This document shows, piece by piece, positions 6,816-14,402 of a DNA stretch of 16,302 nt. Each line of letters opens with the position of its first letter. Positions within the stretch are counted from its first letter, which is position 1. Location of the stretch: positions 1-16,302 of the forward strand of contig JAVBUF010000027.1 in assembly GCA_031555615.1 (NCBI GenBank), given 5' to 3'. The translations under genes and the position numbers were made by a program. This DNA is from UBA935 sp031555615. GTDB taxonomy: Bacteria; Bacillota; Clostridia; Lachnospirales; Lachnospiraceae. A model generated the notes under the pieces. It was given only the letters and a program-made list of their open reading frames with translations, was not told where the DNA came from and did no database searches.

Positions 6816-7454
6816 TCATCCCCAAAAGTTATATTTACTTTTATTGTAAGCCGAGTAAGCACTTCCCGTCCCGCTATATTGGCTGCTTTGGCTGTCAACC
6901 GTGGCCTGGGCATTGCTGGATATTTTTTCGGATATAAACCCGATTTTATTAACAAAGGAGGATGATCCCAAAATCTTTTCTACCGAAGCTGCATCTGCTG
7001 CTTTCAATACCTTTTCATCAATACTCATGGTGCCGTCTTTTGAAACTGAAATACCAATACTTTTTAAATCCTCTCCGCCTTCCTGTGCCGCCGCCTTCAT
7101 CATTTGTTTATAGTAATTATTTAACGTGGATGGATTGTTGTTTAATAATTTCATTGTTTCATTATAATTACTGACTAGACCCTTTACGTCATTATATATT
7201 TCTTTATTGCCTTCACTCTTGTCACCGGATTTTAATAAATTCACTGCCGACTGGGTCAATTTGTCTGACGTATTGGCTAATTTTTCATAAGCGCTCTTTA
7301 CCGCTGCCGAGTTGGCTTTATTACCCTTTTTCAGCGCACTTGCCAAAGAATTACCGGAATTATCGCTTTTAATATAATTCAGTAAGGACGTATTATTTGT
7401 TGAAAGCCCCGCTTCCCTTGCTGACTTATTCAGCATCTGTGTTGTAACTCTCAT
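6816..7454 (-). CDS. FliD C-terminus-like (flagellar hook-associated protein 2) small protein, 212 aa
   Basis: The N-terminus MRVTTQMLNKSAREAG recalls the first residues of flagellar axial proteins (flagellin, FlgL), which carry the type III export signal. Residues 85-185 resemble the C-terminal region of the filament cap protein FliD: a helical YNDVKGLVSNYNETMKLL, then DLKSIGISVSKDGTMSIDEKVLKAA, then a second helix with VEKILGS. At 212 aa it is less than half the usual length of FliD and lacks its N-terminal domain. It has no signal peptide and no cysteine; the composition is Ser/Asn/Ala/Lys-rich. It is not expected to be the true filament cap, since no other flagellar genes are near. I infer a specialised protein exported by, or regulating, a flagellar-type system. 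The start has AAGGGG upstream. Confidence 0.75.
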   Translation of the reverse strand: MRVTTQMLNKSAREAGLSTNNTSLLNYIKSDNSGNSLASALKKGNKANSAAVKSAYEKLANTSDKLTQSAVNLLKSGDKSEGNKEIYNDVKGLVSNYNETMKLLNNNPSTLNNYYKQMMKAAAQEGGEDLKSIGISVSKDGTMSIDEKVLKAADAASVEKILGSSSFVNKIGFISEKISSNAQATVDSQSSQYSGTGSAYSAYNKSKYNFWG

Positions 7455-7482
7455 ATAAAGGCCCCTTCCTTTCCACTACCTT

Positions 7483-8865
7483 CTATTTCTCATTTCCCTG
7501 CATCATCACTGTTACACAAAACGTATTTCCTTCGGCCTTTATATCCATGCTTCCTAAATATTTATCGGCCACACCGGATACATTTTCAAGTCCTATCCCA
7601 TGAATGGAACCGCCTCCCTCCTTCGTTGATTTGGGCAAGCCTGACTTTTCATCCAAAACAATTTCTCCTTCCATACTGTTTTTTACCTCCAGCAAAAAGA
7701 ATTTACGTTTCATTTTGCCTGTAACCTCTATCCAACCGGCATTGTCCTGCTGCTTTCCACATGCCTCTATGGCATTTCCCAGCAGATTGTTCAGCACAAT
7801 CCCCATATCAAAAGCTTCTATCCCCATCCCATTTTCAAAATTAAGTGCTGCCTGAAATTTTATCCCAGCTTTTCCGGCTTTATGTCTGGCATCATTAAGA
7901 ATTACATCTGTTACAGCATTTCCGGTCCTGACATTAAAATCAAACTGATCTTCCAGTCCCTGCTCAATATGGTTCATATAAACATCAACTTCTTCATAAG
8001 CCCTCTGAGAAATCAGTCCTTTTAATGTTGTTGCATGATTGCGCATCTCATGTTTCATTTTTCTGGCCGTATCGTAGAATTGCTCTACCTCTTCCATCCT
8101 GCTTTTCAGTGCCTGGATCTGCTGCTCTTCAACAAAATTCTTTTTCTTTTCTTCTTGTAAATCCACCATATTGCTATAAGCAGAAACAGAAAAAAGAATT
8201 CCCAGATAGAAAATAGCTGCAACCACCGGTATGATCCATAAAAACATCGGAAATTCTTCATACAGGCTAAAATAATGCCCTTCCTTAACGACCAGTAACA
8301 TTTTTACAATGATATTTCCAAACAGCACACCGGCCATCGGTGTCAGGAGTAAATAGATTATTTCTTTTCCCTGGACATTTTTAATATGATTTTTAATTCT
8401 GTTTATCAGCATAAATGACATCATATAGACCAGTACCATTCTTAATAAGTTTCCAATCATATAGACCAGTATGGCCCGCTGGTATATCACACTGATCTCC
8501 TGTACTCCCATCATGACTCTATCTGAAATAATTGTATAGATGCTGTTTACCATTAAAAAACAAATATTCAGGACACAATACCATGTGATAATCAAAAAAG
8601 CCAAATATCCCGTTTTCCGCTCTTTTTCCTTTAAATTCAGCAGCATTAAGATGATAAACAAAATCAGGAAAATGGACCAGCTGGGAATATTATATACTGT
8701 TAATCGTATTAAATAGAGATCTACATAGATAAAAAAAATCAACTTCCTTAATTTTCTTTTACCACTGTATGTTTTCCCAATAAACCAGGACAGACATCCA
8801 CCATATAGCAGAATTTCAACTATTGTGATCACACTTTGCATATTTCCGAATAATGTTTCGGTCAT
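7483..8865 (-). CDS. AgrC-like sensor histidine kinase (multi-pass sensor, GHKL ATPase)
   Basis: A 460-aa membrane sensor kinase. About seven hydrophobic segments fill residues 10-230, followed by a coiled linker (235-265) and the dimerisation region with KHEMRNH (271-277), where H272 is the likely phosphorylated residue. The GHKL ATPase domain has NNLLGNAIEA (359-368) and HGIGLENV (422-429). This is the HPK10 architecture of AgrC, VirS and ComD, which normally bind peptide signals. The start lies one base after the stop of the response regulator gene, so the two are coupled. No agrB- or agrD-like gene is present, so the ligand is unknown; one of the neighbouring polar proteins or an imported signal is possible. 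Confidence 0.92.
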   Translation of the reverse strand: MTETLFGNMQSVITIVEILLYGGCLSWFIGKTYSGKRKLRKLIFFIYVDLYLIRLTVYNIPSWSIFLILFIILMLLNLKEKERKTGYLAFLIITWYCVLNICFLMVNSIYTIISDRVMMGVQEISVIYQRAILVYMIGNLLRMVLVYMMSFMLINRIKNHIKNVQGKEIIYLLLTPMAGVLFGNIIVKMLLVVKEGHYFSLYEEFPMFLWIIPVVAAIFYLGILFSVSAYSNMVDLQEEKKKNFVEEQQIQALKSRMEEVEQFYDTARKMKHEMRNHATTLKGLISQRAYEEVDVYMNHIEQGLEDQFDFNVRTGNAVTDVILNDARHKAGKAGIKFQAALNFENGMGIEAFDMGIVLNNLLGNAIEACGKQQDNAGWIEVTGKMKRKFFLLEVKNSMEGEIVLDEKSGLPKSTKEGGGSIHGIGLENVSGVADKYLGSMDIKAEGNTFCVTVMMQGNEK

Positions 8866-8866
8866 T

Positions 8867-9607
8867 TCAATCCTCTTTCTCCATATAACTTAAATAAGCC
8901 TTTACAAAATCGGCATATTTATATTTGGAAATAAGCAGCTTCTGTCCATTTAACAAAGTCACTTCATTCCTGCTGTATTTATCCACATAGGATAGATTGA
9001 TCAGATAGCTTTTGTGGATACGATAAAACCTTCCTGCAAGCTCCTGCTCCAAATCACTCAGTCTGGCATAATACCCCATATCCCCGCTTTCAACATGCAT
9101 GATAATCTTATGATTGTAGCTTTCAATATAAAAAATATTGTCAATCAAAATTGCCTTATTGGTTCCCCCATATTGGATATTGATAACCTGTGATTTCTTC
9201 TCCGCTCCATGTCCCTGCTGTAAGTTTTTTTCTTTTTCAATGGCCTGCACTGCCCGTCTGAAAACGTCAGCAAACTTCTTTTCATTGAGGGGTTTAAGCA
9301 GGTACTGAAATGCATCCACATCAAATGCATCATAAACATATTCTTCCGAACCGGTTACAAAAATGATCATTGGCTGTTTATTAAAATCACTTCTGATCTT
9401 CCTGGCAAGAGCCATCCCGTCTATCTGGGCGACAGGGCTTTTCATTTCGATATCCAAAAGCAGCAGATCGCAGCATCTTCCGGCAGCCAAAAAAGCCTTT
9501 GTGGAATCATACTCCACAATTTCACATTCCACATTTTGTTTTTGAATCAAAGATGATAAAAATGCTCGTATTTCCTTCTCATCATCACAAATGGCAATTT
9601 GAATCAT
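8867..9607 (-). CDS. LytTR-family response regulator (AgrA/VirR-like)
   Basis: A 246-aa cytoplasmic regulator. The receiver domain covers residues 1-120, with acidic residues D8/D9, phospho-acceptor D52 in LLLLDIEM, T85 and K105. A linker rich in Lys, Gln and Glu follows. The C-terminal LytTR DNA-binding domain (about 140-240) contains IDNIFYIESYNHKIIMH and the typical FYRIHKSYLINLSYVDKY segment. It pairs with the GHKL kinase encoded one base downstream. LytTR proteins of this type bind two direct repeats spaced by two helical turns; such a pair lies at 10426-10457, upstream of the operon, which suggests positive autoregulation. The ATG is preceded by GAGGAG. Family and pairing are secure; the full target set is unknown. 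Confidence 0.94.
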   Translation of the reverse strand: MIQIAICDDEKEIRAFLSSLIQKQNVECEIVEYDSTKAFLAAGRCCDLLLLDIEMKSPVAQIDGMALARKIRSDFNKQPMIIFVTGSEEYVYDAFDVDAFQYLLKPLNEKKFADVFRRAVQAIEKEKNLQQGHGAEKKSQVINIQYGGTNKAILIDNIFYIESYNHKIIMHVESGDMGYYARLSDLEQELAGRFYRIHKSYLINLSYVDKYSRNEVTLLNGQKLLISKYKYADFVKAYLSYMEKED

Positions 9608-9635
9608 ATTTCTCCTCTATTGCTGTTATTCCGTT

Positions 9636-10355
9636 TCACTCATCTTTAAGAATTCCACCCGATTGGTTCTTATACTCCAAAACACCGTTATATGTAATCC
9701 CGCCATCCAGGGTGAATCTGGTTTCTTTTGCTACTTTTGCATAATCCACACGCTGTGCGCCGAATTCATCGGCCAGCTCATCTGCTGTCGCCTGAAACAT
9801 TTTTTGCATATCATCACAGGCATAATACCAATCTGCATTATAATATGAGTCGGAATAGCTCAATCCGCTTTTCTCCATCAGTTCTTTTCTCTCATTATTA
9901 TTTTGTGCCACGGCATTTCTGGTATTGGCTCTGCTGAAATATTCATATAGACCGGATAAAGCCGCCGTTACTCTTTGCTTTTGGTAAACCCCGTCGGCGT
10001 CATTCCCATAGTCTGCCTTCGTTCCACCCATGGAATGATAAAAATATTCTTTAAATACCTGTTTTACCTCTTCCGCGTTAAGCTTGCCATTATAATAATC
10101 CTCCATAACGTCATAACTTTCATTAAACAAATTGTTTGGTAAAAGGACATGATACTTATTTAATGATTTTAAGCTGTTTTTTACATCCTCATAGGTTTCC
10201 GAACCAATCTCCACATGAAAGGATTCCAATGACAACTCTACACAGTCTTTTTTATAATAGACTGTTTCCTGTCCTTTTCCGTCTTTGTATTGATATGTCT
10301 TAAATAAAATATCCGCATTCGTATCTGTTTGACTGGTCACACCTGTAATGGCCAT
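9636..10355 (-). CDS. Unknown 239-aa leaderless protein, first gene of the LytTR operon
   Basis: No function recognised. The sequence begins MAITGVTSQTDTNADILFK, again a short polar leaderless N-terminus, followed by a soluble, Tyr- and Asp-rich protein without membrane segments (cysteines at 38 and 180). The central part (55-195) is mainly helical; the C-terminus TRFTLDGGITYNGVLEYKNQSGG looks beta-rich. The frame can be opened three codons earlier at a GTG (10364), but that GTG is itself part of the AGAGGTGAT Shine-Dalgarno sequence, so the ATG at 10355 is the likely start. It is the gene closest to the LytTR repeats and lies 28 bp before the response regulator, so it may be the signal, a regulator of the kinase, or a target product; none is shown. 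Confidence 0.8.
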   Translation of the reverse strand: MAITGVTSQTDTNADILFKTYQYKDGKGQETVYYKKDCVELSLESFHVEIGSETYEDVKNSLKSLNKYHVLLPNNLFNESYDVMEDYYNGKLNAEEVKQVFKEYFYHSMGGTKADYGNDADGVYQKQRVTAALSGLYEYFSRANTRNAVAQNNNERKELMEKSGLSYSDSYYNADWYYACDDMQKMFQATADELADEFGAQRVDYAKVAKETRFTLDGGITYNGVLEYKNQSGGILKDE

Positions 10356-10425
10356 AAGGATCACCTCTTTTACTGAATCTTGATATTAGTATCGGTAAAC
10401 TATGGGAATCACTTAAGATAACCGG

Positions 10426-10457
10426 CGTGACTGGACAGTTTGACAACGTGACTGGAC
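10426..10457 (-). promoter_or_regulatory. Tandem LytTR-type operator (two 11-bp direct repeats, 21-bp period)
   Basis: The minus strand carries GTCCAGTCACG twice, at 10447-10457 and 10426-10436, both copies perfect and exactly 21 bp apart start to start. AgrA of Staphylococcus aureus binds 9-bp direct repeats (ACAGTTAAG type) with the same 21-bp period. CCAGTCACG matches that half-site at 6 of 9 positions. The repeats lie about 70 bp upstream of the first gene of an operon that encodes a LytTR regulator. No good -35 follows them, as expected for an activator-dependent promoter; CATAGT or GATACT (between 10404 and 10388) are possible -10 elements. The repeat is seen directly; binding is inferred. 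Confidence 0.75.
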
Positions 10458-10472
10458 GCCTTCCGGTAATAA

Positions 10473-10515
10473 CAAAAAAACGGAGCTGTTACACATCCTT
10501 GTGCAGTCAGCTCCA
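10473..10515 (-). terminator. Terminator after the TPR protein gene
   Basis: On the minus strand GGAGCTG (10508-10514) pairs with CAGCTCC (10482-10488); an inner CAC/GTG pairing adds to the stem, and seven Ts follow. It lies just after the stop codon of the TPR gene and insulates it from the LytTR operator immediately downstream. Confidence 0.85.
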
Positions 10516-10536
10516 TCTAACATATACATTATAAAT

Positions 10537-11892
10537 TTAGTAAGAGGTCTTCCACTCGTGGGGTCCACCCCAATCACCGATGAGGTCAGTCGTAATCCCG
10601 TCCTCGGTAGCTGTTTTGGTTTCAAAACGATAATTCATCTGGGGAACGTAATCACCGCCGATTTTCACATTACTGTACAGATAAATAATCTCATAAGTGA
10701 TGTGCGGATAATAGGACCCATCTGTGGCTGCCGGTTCATAGGAAATTGCTGCCCGCTGTACTCCTGCATCCTCCTGTTTGGTTCCCCAAACCTGAATTAC
10801 ACCGGCTGTTCCGGGACATTCCTCAAAGTCCAGGAAAGAAAATTGATAATTACCATCCATGCGATGCAGTCTGATCTTCTCTCTGCTCACCGGAATATAA
10901 GTCTTTCCGTTCCAGTATTCCATGGTTCCGGCGATAAATTCATCCCGTATGGCCTGATATGCTTCGCTGTTAATAAATTCTTTAATGGGTTCAAATTCAC
11001 CGGAATCAAATGCCGAAAATGCCGGTGCAAAAGTATCCTGCACCCATAATGCTTTATCCAGACAAGCAATCATCTGCTGGATTTCCTGTGAATCATTAAT
11101 AGCCTGAATGTCATTTAAAAGCTCACGGTATTGAGCAATATGGGAGATTCCAAATACCATTGTATCCATGTTGGGAACACTGTACATCTGAATCAAGTTG
11201 TTGATTTCTTCTTTTGGATTCGCCTCATAAACAGCTAATAAGCGCTTTATAATATCCATATACTGTGAAAAACCGCAAGTATTATCACAATGAAGAGTTG
11301 TACAGAACTGCGTATTCTCCTGGGTAATATCGGCAGTGGTCAGCAGCCGCTGGCTGCAAGCCGCCAGGAGTTCAATGGCATCCGCATTTGCACCGTCTTT
11401 TTCCAACACGGTAATACACTTGGATACGGTATGAAAATTACAGCTTAAGTTGTTAATCTCCTCAACTGCTTCGTTTAACATTACTGTACAATAATATTGC
11501 AGCAGACTTTCATCCTGTGTATTTTCCCAACCATCGTATAATACCTGTTCAGCTGATTTTATGTCATCATTTGTCAAATATGCACCGGCCATGGCGCGGT
11601 AAGCTTTAACTGATTTGGAATCGATTTCCAATGCTGCCTGATAAGAAGCAATGGCTTCCACATATTCCTCTTCTTTTACCAGAATATCACCGGCCTTCAA
11701 CTGCTTGGTCAGCCTCGTCTGGGGCAGATTACTAATAATTAACGCTCCGCTGCCGACCAGAATCAGCGCCATGACTGCGATAATTCCGACTTTTTGCATC
11801 ATAACCGCTCTTTTTCTTCTGCGACGGCGTTTTACCTTTAAATCCTGCCTGCTCTGTCCTTCCTGCATGAACATTTCTACCCGCTTGCTCAT
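10537..11892 (-). CDS. Membrane-anchored TPR-repeat protein of unknown function
   Basis: A 451-aa protein with a very basic N-terminus (KVKRRRRRKR at about 19-28), a single membrane segment (about 35-55) and, outside the membrane, TPR-like helices (about 63-120, AIASYQAALEIDSKSVKAYRAMAGAYL). A long helical middle contains several cysteines, and the last 100 residues look beta-rich (FSFLDFEECPGTAGVIQVWG; HITYEIIYLY). The positive-inside rule places the C-terminal part outside the cell. The frame opens at 11937, but the ATG at 11892 is preferred because GGGAG lies five bases before it. Even so, the first 161 bp overlap the 3' end of the helicase gene in another frame. Probably co-transcribed with the helicase, and followed by its own terminator. 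Function not recognised. Confidence 0.82.
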   Translation of the reverse strand: MSKRVEMFMQEGQSRQDLKVKRRRRRKRAVMMQKVGIIAVMALILVGSGALIISNLPQTRLTKQLKAGDILVKEEEYVEAIASYQAALEIDSKSVKAYRAMAGAYLTNDDIKSAEQVLYDGWENTQDESLLQYYCTVMLNEAVEEINNLSCNFHTVSKCITVLEKDGANADAIELLAACSQRLLTTADITQENTQFCTTLHCDNTCGFSQYMDIIKRLLAVYEANPKEEINNLIQMYSVPNMDTMVFGISHIAQYRELLNDIQAINDSQEIQQMIACLDKALWVQDTFAPAFSAFDSGEFEPIKEFINSEAYQAIRDEFIAGTMEYWNGKTYIPVSREKIRLHRMDGNYQFSFLDFEECPGTAGVIQVWGTKQEDAGVQRAAISYEPAATDGSYYPHITYEIIYLYSNVKIGGDYVPQMNYRFETKTATEDGITTDLIGDWGGPHEWKTSY

Positions 11893-13276
11893 TCCTTCTC
11901 CCATCCCATTTTTTCTTATTTTTATTACTCTTCTCAAAGAAAGGCTTCTCTTCTCTGATTTCTGTAAGTTCCTCGCCCATCTTCATCTTCATGAAAGCTG
12001 CTGCCAGTTCAATGGCTGTAAAACCATACGTTTCCATTGCCTTTCCTATTTCGGCAACGGTAGAATCCAACTCCTGGCTGTCCATTACCTCTTTGGCTTC
12101 CAAAATATATTTTTCGGTTTTTACCGTGGTAATATCTGCAACTGTGGGAATCTTTCGTTCTTTAATCTTGGTGTGGCATGCCCGTTCGATATCATGCAAT
12201 TTATAAATCTCCCGGCCACTGACCAGCGTAAAGGAACGCCCTTTTTTTCCGGCACGGCCGGTACGGCCGATACGGTGTACATAATATTCGATATCTTCCG
12301 GTATGTCATAATTGAATACAGCATCCACACCACTGACATCTATTCCTCTGGCGGCTACATCCGTAGCAATTAAAATCTGACTCCGTCCGCTTCTGAACAG
12401 ATTCATAACGGTATCACGCTGATGCTGGGATAAATCACCGTGAAGACCTTCGGCCTGATAGCCACGGCCCTTTAGCTGCTCGGCTAATTCATCGACCATT
12501 CGTTTGGTATTGCAAAAAATCAATGTCCGCTTGGGCTGATAGTAGTCCATCAACCGGCAAAGCACTTCTTCCTTATCTTTACGCTGAACCCGGTAAAACG
12601 CCTGCTTTACCAAATCCACTGTTATTTCCTGGGGAGTAACCTTAATATACTGGGCATCTTTTTGATAGGTATGGGTAATATCTAATATAGCCTGGGGCAT
12701 AGTTGCCGAAAAAAGAGCCATCTGATGCTCTTCCGGCATATCTGTCAAGATTGTTTCAATATCTTCACGAAATCCCATGTTTAACATTTCGTCTGCTTCA
12801 TCCAATACGATCATCTTAATCGCACCGGTCTTTATGGTATGCCGCCGCATATGATCCATTACTCTGCCTGGAGTTCCTACCACAATCTGTACCCCCTGGC
12901 TTAATGCTTTGATCTGTCTGGATATATCCTGGCCGCCGTATATCGGTAACACTTTAATACCTTGCATATATTTCGCAAGCTTACGAATCTCCTCTGCTGC
13001 CTGTACCGCTAATTCTCTGGTTGGACAAAGGACGATTGCCTGCAGCTTCCGACTGTCCGGATCCACCATTTGGATCATCGGTATTCCAAAGGCTGCGGTT
13101 TTGCCTGTTCCTGTCTGAGCCTGCCCGATAATATCTCTTCCTTCCAATAATACCGGTATAGCCTGTTCCTGAATCGGGGTCATAGTTTCAAACCCCATTC
13201 CCTGTACTGCTTTGATAATTCTTTCGTCTACTCCTGATTCCTGATAACTGATTCTTTCTTCTACTCGTTCTTCCAT
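11732..13276 (-). CDS. DEAD-box ATP-dependent RNA helicase (CshA/DeaD-like)
   Basis: A 514-aa RNA helicase with the full motif set: Q motif TPIQEQAIP (33-41), motif I AQTGTGKT (53-60), PTRELA (85-90), TPGRV (135-139), DEAD (159-162), SAT (190-192), ATDVAARGID (304-313) and HRIGRTGR (334-341). After about residue 430 comes a basic, low-complexity tail rich in Lys, Gly, Arg and Gln, typical of RNA-binding tails in CshA-type helicases, which act in mRNA turnover, ribosome assembly and cold adaptation. The ATG has GAGG upstream and a TATAAT promoter 24 bp before it. The final 54 codons overlap the start of the TPR gene, so the tail end should be treated with some caution. Helicase identity is secure; the exact CshA, CshB or DbpA subtype is not. 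Confidence 0.93.
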   Translation of the reverse strand: MEERVEERISYQESGVDERIIKAVQGMGFETMTPIQEQAIPVLLEGRDIIGQAQTGTGKTAAFGIPMIQMVDPDSRKLQAIVLCPTRELAVQAAEEIRKLAKYMQGIKVLPIYGGQDISRQIKALSQGVQIVVGTPGRVMDHMRRHTIKTGAIKMIVLDEADEMLNMGFREDIETILTDMPEEHQMALFSATMPQAILDITHTYQKDAQYIKVTPQEITVDLVKQAFYRVQRKDKEEVLCRLMDYYQPKRTLIFCNTKRMVDELAEQLKGRGYQAEGLHGDLSQHQRDTVMNLFRSGRSQILIATDVAARGIDVSGVDAVFNYDIPEDIEYYVHRIGRTGRAGKKGRSFTLVSGREIYKLHDIERACHTKIKERKIPTVADITTVKTEKYILEAKEVMDSQELDSTVAEIGKAMETYGFTAIELAAAFMKMKMGEELTEIREEKPFFEKSNKNKKKWDGRRNEQAGRNVHAGRTEQAGFKGKTPSQKKKSGYDAKSRNYRSHGADSGRQRSVNY

Positions 13277-13299
13277 TTATTCCTCATTTTCTTCATTAA

Positions 13300-13330
13300 A
13301 TTATAATTCGATTTACAAAACAAAAGACAA
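13300..13330 (-). promoter_or_regulatory. Promoter for the DEAD-box helicase gene
   Basis: A perfect -10 TATAAT (13300-13305, minus strand) is preceded by TTGTCT (13325-13330) with a 19-bp spacer, slightly long. The -35 lies in the 3' arm of the glycosyltransferase terminator, so the two signals share bases. Confidence 0.55.
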
Positions 13331-13355
13331 CACGCGTATCCAACTGTGCTGTCTT
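13317..13355 (-). terminator. Terminator after the glycosyltransferase gene
   Basis: On the minus strand AAGACAGCAC (13346-13355) pairs with GTGTTGTCTT (13324-13333) through ten positions with one G-T pair, and is followed by TTGTTTTG. It lies 38 bp past the glycosyltransferase stop codon. Confidence 0.75.
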
Positions 13356-13392
13356 AATAATCTGCGACCTTGATAAGTATACCTTGGATTCT

Positions 13393-14364
13393 TTATGAAG
13401 TCAAGTCACTTTCATCGCTCTCATTCAAAAATTTTTCTATAATAAACCGCGGTCTTTCCTTGGTTTCCATATAAATTTTCCCGATATACTCTCCGACTAC
13501 ACCTAAAGATAACAGGATTAATCCGCCGATGGCCCATACCGAAACCATCAAAGTGGTCCAGCCGACAATGGTTTCCCCCTGAAAATGCCGGACAACGCTG
13601 TATATCAAAATCGCGATACTGATTAAGAAAATGAAAAACCCCAACCCGGTAATCATCCTGATGGGCTTGGTACTTAGAGATGTAATTCCTTCAATGGCGA
13701 AGGAAACCATTTTCCCCAGAGGATACTTGCTCTCTCCGGCAAACCGTTCACCCCGCTCATAATAAACCACATCACTGGAATATCCCACCATCGGAACGAT
13801 GCCCCGCAGGAATAGATTCACTTCCTTAAACTCCGCTAACCCTTCGATTGCCCGTTTACTCATCAAACGGTAATCCGCATGATTAAATACCGTAGTTGCT
13901 CCCATATGATTCATAATCCGGTAAAACCCTTCGGCTGTTACCTTCTTAAAAAAGCTGTCTTTGGTCCGGCTGCTTCTGACCCCGTATACAATATCTGTTC
14001 CGGCCAGATATTTATCGATCATTTCATCCATGGCATTGATATCATCCTGTAAATCGGCATCCATGGAAATCACCATATCCGCATGTTCCTTCACCGTCAT
14101 CAGACCGGCCAGCAGGGCATTTTGATGTCCCCTGTTACGGCTCAGATTAATACCGCTGTAAAGCGAATCGGACTGATGTAACTCCTGTATCAGCGACCAT
14201 GTTTCATCTTTGGAACCGTCATTGACAAAAACGATCTTACTGTTTCCGGCAATTTTTCCCTGTTCCATTAAAGTGTTCATTTTTACTTTCAGCCTTCCGG
14301 CCGTTTCCCCCAGTACCTCCTGCTCATTATAACAGGGGATTACCACATATAATATACGCCCCAT
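13393..14364 (-). CDS. Family 2 glycosyltransferase, GtrB/CsbB-like polyprenyl-phosphate glycosyltransferase
   Basis: A 323-aa membrane-associated glycosyltransferase. The N-terminal GT-A domain (1-230) has VVIPCYNE (7-14), VNDGSKDET (47-55), SRNRGHQNA (75-83), the metal and nucleotide-sugar motif DADLQDD (102-108) and a RGERFAGESKYPL motif (204-216) typical of DPM1/GtrB-like enzymes. Two membrane helices follow at about 238-258 and 270-292, with a short charged tail. The family transfers glucose or a similar sugar from a UDP- or GDP-sugar to undecaprenyl phosphate on the inner face of the membrane, for wall polymer or lipoteichoic acid modification. No flippase or partner GtrC gene is adjacent, so donor and final acceptor are unknown. 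The start has AAGGAG six bases upstream. Single-gene unit between two terminators. Confidence 0.9.
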   Translation of the reverse strand: MGRILYVVIPCYNEQEVLGETAGRLKVKMNTLMEQGKIAGNSKIVFVNDGSKDETWSLIQELHQSDSLYSGINLSRNRGHQNALLAGLMTVKEHADMVISMDADLQDDINAMDEMIDKYLAGTDIVYGVRSSRTKDSFFKKVTAEGFYRIMNHMGATTVFNHADYRLMSKRAIEGLAEFKEVNLFLRGIVPMVGYSSDVVYYERGERFAGESKYPLGKMVSFAIEGITSLSTKPIRMITGLGFFIFLISIAILIYSVVRHFQGETIVGWTTLMVSVWAIGGLILLSLGVVGEYIGKIYMETKERPRFIIEKFLNESDESDLTS

Positions 14365-14402
14365 AAATTCTCCTTGCTAGCTTTTCTCGTACTATATCAA
14401 CT

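Noticed and set aside
4701..10355. The leaderless cluster as a phage remnant, toxin-immunity set or conjugative element
   Set aside because: No integrase, capsid, nuclease, toxin or transfer motif and no flanking repeats or attachment sites were seen; the genes are intact and neatly spaced.
10356..10364. GTG at 10364 as start of the 239-aa protein
   Set aside because: The GTG is part of the Shine-Dalgarno sequence AGAGGTGAT for the ATG at 10355.
11893..11937. Upstream start at 11937 for the TPR protein
   Set aside because: No Shine-Dalgarno sequence was evident, and it would lengthen the overlap with the helicase to more than 200 bp; ATG 11892 has GGGAG before it.
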